From Thalassia testudinum (lineage: Eukaryota > Streptophyta > Magnoliopsida > Alismatales > Hydrocharitaceae): a stretch of DNA of 64,000 bases. Position numbers and translations under genes: made by a program. The DNA lies in NCBI GenBank assembly GCA_037157565.1, contig JAZHRO010000036.1, forward strand, positions 136,144,501 through 136,208,500. The letters are read 5' to 3'. Below the pieces are notes generated by a model. The model was given only the letters and a program-made list of their open reading frames with translations. It made no database searches and was not told where the DNA came from. Shown here one piece after another: positions 9,298 through 19,640 of this stretch. Every line of letters starts with the position of its first letter. The first letter of the stretch is position 1.

Positions 9298-10965
9298 TGT
9301 CAATTCTTCCCTACCACGAGGGGGTGACGTAAAAAATTATGAAATTGAAAATAAACAATCTCACAAAAAATTCAATCACACAAGGTACACAATTATTTTT
9401 AGGTGGAAACCCAAATCGGGTGAAAACCACCACCTAACCCTCTCGAGTTAGGATTTTCCGATCAACCAAGTTGATCAAATCCACTAAATGAATCACTTAA
9501 ACGAGGGTGATTCAACCTCAATTACAACCACGCTACAAGTGCGAGGGTAGCGTTCCTCAACCCCTTCTCTTCACGAGAAGGATTTTGTCCCACAAAGGAG
9601 ACGGGAATTCGCAAAGCGAATACCCAACCAAATAACAAATATAGTCCTATAGAGCCAACAAAGATTTAAACCTAGCTTCTATAGGAATTAGGAAACTCCC
9701 CTTTGCAAGGAGTGCATCGAATCGATGACGCGGGTGCGTGAGCCACACGACGGCGCAACGTCACTCTCGTGCACTATGGTGGGAGAGCGGGTGCGCGAAG
9801 GCTTGATGCTCTCAAGATGTAGAACTTGAGCTTGGAGAGCAAGAGCTTTTCTTTAGGACACAAAAGAGTAGAAAGTATGTTGCTTGGGTGTGTCTTGTGT
9901 ATCTAGGTGTGTATTTGTGTGCAAGAGGTTCCTCTCTATTTATAAAGGCCTTAGGAAAGCTTTGGAAGGCTTTGGAAAGCTTCCATAACCGTTGGGTGCA
10001 AAGCCCAAGAGAATCTGGCCGAAATCAGGAACAATGATTGCACTGACAGGGTTATCAGACGTCTGATCCTGGCATCAGACGTCTGGAAGATTAGTTTAAG
10101 ACGTCTGATTTTAGGCCGGTTTCTTCCTGACTTGAATCAGATCTAAACAGGGTTCTAGTGCAAGTCCATTAGACAACATACAGGACGTCTGGAAACCTAT
10201 TTTTTTGTGGGAATGGATTTCCGAGAGTTGTAACGGCTAGAAAATCTTTGAGAAGAGATTTTGGGTTAGCCGAGGCAAAACTGTCATTTATCAGACGTCT
10301 GGAAAGGCTTAAGGATGTCTGATAAGGCTCTAACGGTCATATCCTCCAGTGTTTGTTAATCCAGCCAATGGTCTGCTAATTGAACGTCTGGCAAGTCCAT
10401 CAGACGTCTTATAAGATGTCTAGACTAAGGTCTAGACGTCTGATTTCATCAGACAGAGCTAAGTAAGTCCAGCCTAAATGTTATCTGACGTATGAATCAA
10501 CAGTCAAACATCTTAAAATATATTATCAGATGTCTGATTTTAGAATTAGACATCTGAAAAAGCAGTTTGAACCCTATATTGGTTTTCTAAGTTCTCTACA
10601 GAAAACCTAAGTATCCTAGGGTTGTGCTGGTATTCCTAGGACTACTGTTAGGGTACTTTGAGGCTCTTTAACATGATTTTCTAAGGAACAAAAGGAACAA
10701 GGAAATAAAGACAAAAGTACAAGAAAAAAATAAACAGATTTCTATCCTATTCTTCTTGTCCTTCCATCTTCAGTCTATCGCTCCTCGCGAATGTCCTCTG
10801 TTCTCCATCAAGCTCCTCCAATCCATCATGGATGCGAGCTCGAACTCCCTCTAATCACGTCTCCATTTGCAATTTGACCTGAAATCTAAGACTCCAAGTG
10901 AAAATGTTAAATGACACGTGTTTGTTATCATCAAAACAAATGATCGTGGTGCTCTGGCACCAACA
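9298..10965 (-). repeat. D 5' LTR (1668 bp)
   Basis: It has TGTCA...CAACA ends on plus and is intact by alignment with the left copy. The minus-strand start carries GGTGC...GCACC, a terminal hairpin. The U3 (about 10050-10560) holds a dozen or more intact or mutated CAGACGTCTG palindromes, many as ATCAGACGTCTG. Confidence 0.9.
10050..10560 (-). repeat. CAGACGTCTG palindrome array in the D U3
   Basis: Intact copies begin near 10057, 10077 and 10293, with many one- or two-base variants to 10556, several of them CG to TG changes. GACGTC is a plant bZIP-type C-box core; a regulatory role is inference. Confidence 0.6.
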
Positions 10966-11292
10966 ATCTTGGTGTAGCTTCCAGAGTGATGGATTTACAA
11001 AGTAATGTAAACCCTCTATTCTATGTAATTCGTAAACTTCATTAAATTCTGGTATGAGGGTCTCCTAGGTTGAACCATTTCCTAGTTGAGTAAGCAATAG
11101 TTTAACACGGTTCATAATGAATTATGTTGTTTCTGGGACATTAACCTGAATCATGCTAGCTGGATAATCTTCAAAATATCTAAGGGCAGCCTCAATCACT
11201 TTGTCTTTTATGATCATTTTGGATTCAGGTATCCTAATTGGTTTTTCCCAAGTTGGCAGGTTGTAAAACTCAGGTGGTGGAATCAAGGTGTA
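10966..11292 (-). pseudogene. A1 acidic ORF, N-terminal helical part
   Basis: On the minus strand this encodes a Lys/Glu-rich, probably helical segment aligned to the first 110-120 residues of the A2 ORF: both share the early LIPP and the tail NPxxWxxHQD at the D junction. Two in-frame stops interrupt it. After one ATCTT copy the frame continues without shift into 4646 and below. It has no similarity that I recognise to Gag, protease or Env. Confidence 0.6.
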
Positions 11293-12461
11293 GAATCAAA
11301 CTCAAGATCAGATTGGAACTTGATTAGATCTAAAAGAAATTCCCAAGAAAATCTAATGAGGTCTCTTAGATCAAAAACCTAATGACCTTCCTGTGTGTGC
11401 TCTAGTGAAAAGATGAGGGACTGGATGTTTATTTGGACCCAATCAAGGCACCCAAAGATTTTTGGATGACTAAGGCAGTTTCAAGGTAGATGATATCTCT
11501 GAATCAAAAATCCGCACACCTGAGAAATACCTGGGCAGCCAGGAAGGGAGAGCCTCGCAAAGACCCCTATATGGTAGAGCATCCCCACGGGTTATAGGGT
11601 TTTCCCCACCCGACCTTCCTTATTACTACGGTTCCAAGTAGACTGAAATGTATGAACTTAGGACCTTAATTCTACCAAGTTTAGCCTAGTTAGTGCCTTG
11701 AATTTCACTTGAGTAGAAGTTGATTTGACTTGTGACCTAATTTGGAGGTTGGTTGGCCCACAAAGTAGACCAACCTCACCTGACCTACCCTAAAGATGAC
11801 ATAATGAAATCTAGGTCAAGACCTAGAAATCACCCTGAATGACTCAGTTTATTAGGTTCAAGATTTTAGGGTTCAAGTGAAATTAGAGCCTGATTTTTAG
11901 TGTTCTTCTTGATTAGATATTTTTAAGCAAGGGTATGTGTAGCACACAAATGTGGGAGGATTTATTCTTTTTAATGCAGGAAAATGTGAACTAACACTTC
12001 AAACACTAATGTTGGAACCCTAATCTATTCTATTCCAAGTCCAATTTGATCTTCAATTGTTCACCTTGAGCTTCAAGCAAGAAGTGTGTTATCCCAAGGT
12101 GATTTTAGAAATTAAGTGTAGTCCCTAATAGGTATAGGAAATTAGGATGGGGAATAGCTAATCAGAGCTGCCTTAAGCTTCAATCAGATATGAAGAATTT
12201 TTTTGCAAATCAGGAAACTTGCCTTTTTAATGAAAATTACTATAAAAATAAGGCAGGTAATTCCTAATTGATTGTTTCCTTTTTATCTTCCTAAGATTAG
12301 GAGATTAGGGAAGAAGAGGGATTACCTGCCTTGGGAGTGGTTGTTTTGTGCGAAAGATCACCTCGTGATGTACCTTGCAAAATCATAAGAAATCAAACAG
12401 GGCAAGTTGGTGCTCAAATATAATCAATTAAAACAAAGAATAGTGGTGAATTGCACGTTGC
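11293..12461 (-). other. A1 leader between PBS and ORF
   Basis: Non-coding leader, alignable with A2 22381-23530. The segment 11530-11635 (inverse of about 23215-23305 in A2) is particularly similar, so it may contain packaging or translation signals. No gene is seen. Confidence 0.55.
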
Positions 12462-12479
12462 TCCCTGGCAACGACGCCA
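12462..12479 (-). other. A1 primer-binding site (tRNA-Asp type)
   Basis: The minus strand reads TGGCGTCGTTGCCAGGGA, two mismatches from TGGCGCCGTTGCCGGGGA, the complement of the 3' end of plant tRNA-Asp. It lies three bases inside the LTR end at 12483. Confidence 0.9.
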
Positions 12480-12482
12480 AAA

Positions 12483-15071
12483 TGTTGAAGCGATCTATCA
12501 AGGGTTTATATTATCGTCATCGTAGTTCAAATCCTCAATCAATCGAACAACAAATAAAATTATAACTCGAAAATCTAGAAATGAAGTCCAAGGTCGAACA
12601 CAAGGGACAAATGTGGAATTCACGAGCTAATCTTGAATAAAATGTAAATGAGCACAAGGAATCGAGCAAAATAATGATATTAAATGGATGGAACCTGTCA
12701 CATTATCTATTCAATGAATTCTCATGTATGTTGAGAATATGAGGGCAAAAATAAAAGAGAATAAAAAAAATAATGGTGATTTGAATCACCACTTAAATCC
12801 TCTACTTAAGCATGCCTCAATTTAACCTTAACCATAGTACTTAAGTAATGCACAAGTAACATAGATAATGCTCAATCAGACGACAAGTTTATTAATCAGG
12901 CGACTTAAGTACTTAGATGCTACAGTGCAAAGGCACTGTTCATCTTCTTCTCAAGCCTTCAACTCTTCTCTTCCTTCACAACACAAGGGAAACCACTTCT
13001 TGCCAGCGACCAAGTGTTAAGAACCCTGAAGAGAAAAAACCCCCTACCCCTCTCTCTTTCTTCTCCTCTTCTTTCTCTCTTAGACCCGACTAATCGAATC
13101 TTTAAGCGGATAATTGGATTCTAAATGGGGCCAAACCAGCGTGTGTGACCACAGGCGAGGCATGCAAGCATGGAGTGTGTGATGTGGGGACCTGACCCCC
13201 GGTGACTTGGGCTATAGGGTCCCTACACAAGAACCCTTTATTCTACTCGGGTGCTTCTACTATATCAGATGTGGGACTAAAGTCCTAGCTCTATTCTTTG
13301 CACACGGCTATGTGAGCTGTAGCTGCTTCTTCATTGAATTATGGTATAAAAGATGGTCAACAACCCCAATTGACCGTCTGCATGCGTTGCTGAAGTAAAT
13401 CCGCTTCGTCTGGGCTCAAGACTTGGACCTTATTGGCTAGGAAGCAAGCTCGAAGCTCCTCCGTTAATGGCGCTACGTGCTCACAACCTGAAAGGCACAA
13501 ATGTGGTCTCTCGACCTTGTTCAAAAAGTTCCAAAGCATCACCTTGGTGAGGCGAAGTCAGCGGTGGTGGCTGTGTGGTGTGGCGTGGTGTGTGTAAGTG
13601 GAGTGAGGTCAGAACGGTCGAAGGACGGTGGGTGTGTTTGGAGGGCTGATGGAATGGCTAATCGAGGGAATAAATAGAAGGCTTTTACCCTCTACGAAGT
13701 GGTTGAGCTTATGGGGGTGAGAGTGGCGAGAGTCGAACGATGTAGCGGCATATTGGCATTGCTGGAGAGTCGTCGGAGTCAAAGAAGACTACGGGGGAGG
13801 CCAGTGGTCATGAGTCGAATCAAGATGTTAGAGAGAAAGTAAGTAGAGAGGGAGAGGGAGTTATAGCACCTAATTATGGACGAAAGAGATAAGGAATTGG
13901 AGCCGGTGTGATTGCCGATGCCGGAGACGAGGAATTCTCTAACGAGGGAGACGACGAGGAAGAAGGGGCTAGGGAACCTTTGAGTTGTCCGTCAAGTGGC
14001 GGAGGAAGTTGAGGAGGAAGGAGCCACTCCCAATTTGGTCGTTGGGGAGCCGTAGGATGACTGAGGATGGGGCTCACCAGAGCTAGGGCGGAGGTGGCCA
14101 GAGAAGGAGTTTGAAGAGGGCTTTTGGGCCAAAACCTAGCTAAGGAGATCGGCGAAGCTTCAGAGGATCTTATATAGGGCTTACAAGGGCGTTCCAAGCT
14201 TGGAAGCACGTGGTTATTATGCACAAAGGAACCCTAAATTTCAAAGGATTGGCATGATCTTTTGGGAAGGAATCAGAGCCCAATGAATGGCTCAAATGGA
14301 AGGAGATTCTCTTGGGAGTTCTCCTTCCAATTTTGGAAGGATTTCGTCAAGGAATCAGAGAGAAATCTCTGATTGAAGGTCATCGGAGTTGTAGTTCCTC
14401 CTCGATATTAGTGGAGGGACCTATTTGTAATGAATTTCAAAAGCTAGGTGTGTGTAAGAAAAAAGTCAGACTGGACTGGAATGCAAACTAGGTCAAGATG
14501 ATCTTTGATTGGGCCCAAATTTTGGTACAAACCTAGTTTGGACCCAAGGAACTTGATGATGAAGTCAGATTTAGGTTTTGACCAAGTTTAACTAGGTAAT
14601 TTATGCAAAAACCTAAATTGGAGCAATTGTCTGTCTGAGACTTTATTTTAGGTCAAAATGGGCTCTGATGGCAAATCAAGGATGCCAAACCTTAGAGAAT
14701 ATTCTTCTATGATTTTTAGAGGGTTTAGGTGAATTTTATTCTAACCAGAACCTTAGTTAATTAAGCGGGTCTATTTTTAGGATTTCAGATGTCATTTAAT
14801 TCTCGAAACGCGTGAAAACCTATTTCTATCTGTATGAACTCTCTAATTAGACATTTATGTCCATTTGACCTTCAATAAATCTCTGGGAAACCTCGTGATT
14901 ATTCTGCAATTAGGATATTCTGTTAAAACTGTAATTTTAACCCTAGTTTCATGTTAAACTCTTAGAAAGGATGTGTAGTGAATTATGGTCCTTTGGCATT
15001 TATGTAGGAGTATTTATCAATGGATTTTGACTAATTAAAGCTAGATATGGCTAATGTTGACATTATCATTA
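12483..15071 (-). repeat. A1 5' LTR (2589 bp)
   Basis: It pairs with 1-1613. Plus-strand ends are TGTTG (12483) and CATTA (15071), the latter a C-to-T decay of CATCA seen in the other copy. The promoter is near 14169-14205. Small open frames inside (e.g. 13874-14224) are not conserved with the other copy. Confidence 0.88.
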
Positions 15072-15987
15072 GCTCCACATTTAAGTTATCAGCTAGACTC
15101 TATTCTTATGTATCAATCCAATGTCATTATTAGGTAGTTAGTATAGTGACTTCAGGTCTGATATAGTTATTAGTTTTCTCTTAGTGATAGAGTGTAGCAC
15201 AGGGAAGCTCTATACTCTGCTATTATTTGTAAATAGTCTTACGTTGGCATTATTTGAGTTAGTCTAAGGTGTGTAGCTTTGTGAGACCTTGTAAGGTTGT
15301 CTCAGGATGTTAATTTGTCACTATACCAAGGTTTCTATCACGAGAGACGAGTAGCTTTACAAGACTTCTCATGATCTTCCATTACATCTTGAGGATCTGA
15401 TGTTAAGAGACCTAATCATGGTAAAACCATGGGTTGAGTTTTCTTATAAAGGCTTTCTTTTTCTTGGTATGCAAATATGCAAATAATCGAAAGCCTTGAT
15501 TTCCTTAGATTTTGTATTTAAATAAGGTACATTGACCCATCTTTTACTTTTGTAGCTTAGGTTAGAATACTACTGTACTATCAAGTTGGCACTCTAATCC
15601 ACTAGGTCACATCTATTTGATTCCCCCTTGCTTTCATTTTTTTTCCATTATTGAGGATAATGTGTTTTAAGTTAAGGGATGGGAAATTGCATTTTCAATT
15701 TTGATTTGTCTGGTTTCCAACTTGTGTGTGTAGGCCTACATTTTTTTTTTCAAAAATGTCTTTTTTTTCAAAATTTGAATTTTAAAAAAACTTTTCAAAA
15801 AATGTTGGTTTGTCTTTGTTGTCTTTTTTTTGCTCTTTGTTTTTGTTTTTGGAAGGATGATGAAAAATACCTAATTATTCATGAGCTATTAACTTGAGTA
15901 CACTTAGGTTTAACTTTTAGTTTCTTTAGGTCTTAGATTTAATCTACCTAGGTGATTGGTTAAGGTTTAGGATTTTTGACACATGTC
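15072..15987 (+). other. Degenerate tail of an older Ty3-type element, left part
   Basis: No gene is seen. At 15651-15683 the sequence TTGAGGATAATG...AAGTTAAGGGATGGG matches the block found downstream of the coding region of Athila/Tat-like elements, including the other four here. T-rich spacer follows at 15740-15850. No LTR pair could be assigned. Confidence 0.45.
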
Positions 15988-16711
15988 TAAGGATTCAAGT
16001 TTTGTAAACCTGACTTGAATTGGACCCAACTCGACCCGAAAAGAATAGGTAAAACTCGACTCGAACCCGATCGGGTTCAGGTGTGGGTTTTATCCAAAAA
16101 AACCGATCGAGTTCGAGTATGGGTATGGGTATGAATGTATATCCGATTACCCTACCCGAATACCCAAATAAAATCCCATTTACCCAAGATATATAAGTCA
16201 TACCCTAAGTCCCTCATTCCCCCAACCCTAATCTTCCTTATGATTCCCTGCATGATTTATTTTGGAGATACTTCTGAAGCTTCCACTAAAAATTTATTTC
16301 AGAGATGAGGATTTTTTATTTGAAAGGTACTTGTATTTAGTCTCTTTTTGTATTTTTGTATTTTTATATTTGATGTATTCCCCTTGAAGGGTTCTTTTTG
16401 TAATAATTTTAGTGTATATCGATAAAATTAGAGTAGCCTAAGCTCGTATGTTTAAAGCTTCTTAAAAATAAAAAATTAATGAATTATGTTATAGGTTTTT
16501 CTACTTCCTTGACTCTAATTTGGCATGATTTAATTGTAAAATCAATTTATAAATGGTTGCTAGATGGGTAAATGGGTACTCGATGGCTAGATGGATATAG
16601 GTATTGGTTTGGATTTTTGTAGCTGATAGGTAAATGGGTAGGGTAGGGGTATTGATTTTGTAAATGGGTATGGGTATGAGTTTAGCCAAACCCAACCCAT
16701 TTGCATCCCTA
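15988..16711. mobile_element. Small non-autonomous hAT-like transposon
   Basis: The ends are inverted: left TAAGGATTCAAG, right (inverse) TAGGGATGCAAA, 9 of 12 matching. ACACATGT flanks both sides (15979-15986 and 16711-16718), the 8-bp duplication typical of hAT; depending on exact ends the TSD is 8/8 or 7/8. The inside is rich in degenerate GGGTA/TACCC repeats in both orientations, common in plant hAT MITEs. There is no transposase. Confidence 0.7.
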
Positions 16712-17714
16712 CACATGTAAGAAATTCAAGTCTTATTACTACCTGGTATTAAGTACAAGAGTGAACAGTATATAGGACTATCTTTCATCCTTACATTTAG
16801 AAGAGTTTAAAGCCTAATTATTCCACTTTTTTACACATTCACTCTGATAAGTAAGCATGCATGACTATTCTTAAATACAGAGTTGGAAACCTTAAACTTT
16901 TTCTCTACCTCACTTAGGAGGGTTCCCAAGTCACTCTTAGGAAGCTCTCATCTACCTTTTACAAAATTGTATCAAAATACTTGAGTGTGACTTGGGTGAT
17001 GAATCAGTTTCTAAGTTAAAAAAAAAAGAATAGAGAAAAGAGAAAGATATTGAGAAGAATTTGAATCTTAAACCTCTCTTTCATGCCATACATCGTGAGA
17101 GGTAAATATTGGAAAAGAAAAAAATACTCGTTAAGAAAATAGTAGGGGAGTAAGAAGCAAGAAGATCCTGATTCTAACCTCAATCCAATACTCAACATCA
17201 TTAAATAAACTTAATACATGTCTTGTCGTTCGTAGGCTTACGTTACTCAAACCAACAAGTCCTTTGGAGTGCTTCATCACTCAATACCCAAAAGGCAGTT
17301 GGTTTGGGAGTTGTAGATATATGCTCGCTACACAGCTCACATAAAAAGCTTGATGAACCTGGAATATGCTGGGAGGTGATGAGTAGTTAGTAGGAGTGTA
17401 GTAGGAAAGAATCCAAGGTGATAGTGAAGAATAATTGGACTAATAAATTCCAAACTCTTGGGCTTAGATTCCTTCCATTTAGACCTATAAGCTTATTTAG
17501 CTCACGAGCACAAATACTTAGCTACTTTCAGCTTTGTCTAAACTTTGGCTGATTGCTAGTCTTACGGAAACCAACTTTTAACTCCTAAAAATATAAGCAA
17601 TGAGACCTCTCTACCTTGATTTATCACCCTGGTGCTGTTGAGCCATTAGTTAATCTTAATGTTGTGCAACATCAGTTAGTAGTAAGAATTGAATGATTTG
17701 GGACCTAACTTCAA
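16712..17714 (+). other. Degenerate tail of an older Ty3-type element, right part
   Basis: AT-rich non-coding sequence resembling Ty3-element 3' regions. No gene or LTR end was identified. It abuts the F LTR; TTCAA at 17710-17714 is the expected left TSD of F, whose partner is outside the window. Confidence 0.4.
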
Positions 17715-19145
17715 TGTTTCTTAATGCACTAGAGGGGGGTGATTAGTACTAAAGGTGGTAAATAAACAACTACTTCAAGTTAATGCAGATTCCAAATATG
17801 CTCAAACAATCCACACATATAACAACAACCACAAAAACAACCACAACACAAGTATTTATAGTGGAAACCCAAATTCGGGTAAAAAGCACTACCTAGATCT
17901 CCCAATCTAAGATTTTGCCTCGAGTCAAACTTGAAAAACTAACTGGTACTTATGGGGCACCAAACCCTTTTACAAACCATCTTGATTTCCTAATCAAGGG
18001 CAACCCCTCTTACTCAAGAGGAGAGGAACCCACAATTCGAGCCCTCAAATTACAAGTAGAATAAAAGAATAAAATAGAATTAAAATACAATTTAACTCCT
18101 ATGGATGCCCCAATAAGATATGCAATTAATTATATGAACTAGATATCTAGGAGACTAAAAGAACTCCCTTGGTGAATGTATGAAGGTGACATAGCAGGGA
18201 GTTGAGGTGGTTGAGCTCCAAGAAAGGTGGCCTTCAAGAACAAGAGCTCAAAACACCTCCAATGTACACCAAGTGTAAGCTTTTGCTGAATGTAGGCTTG
18301 GAAGAGCTTTAGAATGAATTTTTGAGTGTTCTCTACCCCTCTAAGAGTGGGAAACCATCACATATATATAGAGGGCTGTTTAGACTATTTTAGGGTGAAA
18401 GAGACCCCTATTCAATGGCTCAATTGTTTCCCAATTTGATTTTCCAATAGGTAATTGAGTTGGTCAAAATGTACTTTACCTAATGTTAGTTAAAAGTGAC
18501 ATAACGTTAGATGAACTATCTAATGTTAGGTACTCAGTTAGGTACAAAGCTCGCTATCTCTGAGAACTTTCTTAGAAGGCTTAAAGTACACTACCTAACG
18601 TTAAGTATACTTTGTCTAATGTTAGGTCAATTACCTAACATTAGATGCTCAGTTCAATGCAAAGTTCGCTATCTCCTAGAATTCTCAAGTTGATCTCAGC
18701 CCAACTACCTAACGTTAGGTAACTTATACCTAACGTTACATGGACTGTAAAAAGTCTTCCAATTGTCCAAACCAAATTTGTTGATCCTGTGGGGTTCTAG
18801 GGTGGTCTATTAACCCCTAAGGATATGTTTTATCATATCTGTGACCAAATTAGACTTACGCAAGTGGTGCCCTAATAGTGTAGATTAATGTTAAACTTAT
18901 TGGGGCTTTCCTTACATTCTAAGAAATATGAAATTACAACTCAATCCCTAAAATTACAATGAGAGCTAAGCTTGATCTCCTCCATCTTCTTAGCTTCATA
19001 ATTCATCAAGAGAGCTTCAACCTGAAATTAATCTTGCAACAACTATGCATAACATATAATTTTAATCTCAATCACTTGATATGCTTGTTATCATCAAAAC
19101 CATCATTAAAGGCTAATGTGGTGCCTAATTGCTTATGCACCAACA
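17715..19145 (-). repeat. F 3' LTR (1431 bp)
   Basis: The plus ends are TGTTT (17715) and CAACA (19145); on minus it starts TGTTGGTGC right after a polypurine tract, exactly like D. A TATATATA box lies near 18361-18369. The other LTR is not in the window. The small ORFs in it are not supported. Confidence 0.85.
18482..18742 (-). repeat. ACCTAACGTTAGGT palindrome array in the F U3
   Basis: About eight intact or mutated copies of CTAACGTTAG occur in 260 bp. The best, TACCTAACGTTAGGTA (18706-18721), is a perfect 16-bp palindrome. Two further copies lie inside F near 58375-58400. The role is unknown; a transcription-factor site or local amplification are both possible. Confidence 0.65.
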
Positions 19146-19158
19146 TTCTCCCCCTTTT
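19146..19158 (-). other. F polypurine tract
   Basis: On minus, CAAAAAGGGGGAGAA directly precedes the LTR start, the normal copia arrangement. The upstream minus-strand sequence TTTGTCATCATCA is the same as in D. Confidence 0.85.
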
Positions 19159-19628
19159 TGATGATGACAAACATTCAATGGAGAGGTTGAAAAACTCCTC
19201 ACTAAGTGCTCTCTTTCAAACAGTTTAGAGATATAATAATGAAAGCCATGTCAAAGAAGCAATGCAAGATACATGCTATACACATATTTCAACCTCATAT
19301 CATACTCATTTCTCCCCCTTTTGACATCATTAAAAAATAGAGGGAGATTTAGCATGTAACAATCCAAACGTTTATAGCTCAAATCATACACTTGCATGAT
19401 TCAACATGAAGATCACACATATAGCTAACAAAACATCATAAGTTCAACAAGAATCATAAAAAAAGAAAAAGCAATAGTTTTGAAGAAATAAGAAAACTAG
19501 CTATTACGAGCCATAGAAATTAACTACAGATGTTTGTGTAGCCCAAGGCCTGGCAATACATGAGATGAAATTGTTAATAGGACTATACATGACTAATCCA
19601 AACTAAAATTGGAGATGGCAAAACAAGG
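19159..19628 (-). other. F 3' untranslated region
   Basis: Between the stop of the third ORF (19629-19631) and the PPT. AT-rich, without a supported gene. Confidence 0.6.
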
Positions 19629-19640
19629 CTAGTTATGACG
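19629..19640 (-). pseudogene. F third ORF, last codons
   Basis: When one TSD copy of A2 is removed, the frame of 43549-42776 continues here for three codons and stops at TAG (19629-19631), giving a basic Gly/Lys/Arg-rich tail. Confidence 0.6.

Larger units (their letters stand above)
4647..10965 (-). mobile_element. D: internally deleted SIRE-type copia element
   Basis: The minus-strand element has a 5' LTR (9298-10965), PBS (9283-9297), a short internal region (7779-9282) and a 3' LTR (4647-7778, enlarged by insertion G). A perfect TSD ATCTT flanks it (4642-4646 and 10966-10970). Only a gag remnant is present; protease, integrase, RT and RNase H are absent. It is therefore a deletion derivative that would need proteins in trans. 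The gag resembles that of F, which is the same lineage. Confidence 0.9.
1..15071 (-). mobile_element. A1: non-autonomous Ty3-type LTR element, host of D
   Basis: The element runs on the minus strand. Its 5' LTR is at 12483-15071, the tRNA-Asp-type PBS at 12462-12479, the polypurine tract at 1614-1630 and the partial 3' LTR at 1-1613; the rest of that LTR lies left of the window. Without nested D (4647-10965) the internal region is about 4.55 kb and holds one acidic ORF; no RT, RNase H or integrase is visible. The large LTRs, PBS and PPT resemble Athila/Tat-lineage elements. It is the same superfamily as A2: LTR starts, leader, ORF and 3' repeats align by eye. The right flank after 15071 reads GCTCC; the matching left TSD is outside the window. 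Confidence 0.85.

Noticed and set aside
10050..10560. CRISPR-like array of short palindromic repeats in the D LTR
   Set aside because: The repeats are 10-bp palindromes at irregular spacing in both LTRs of a plant retrotransposon; there are no regular repeat-spacer units and no cas genes.
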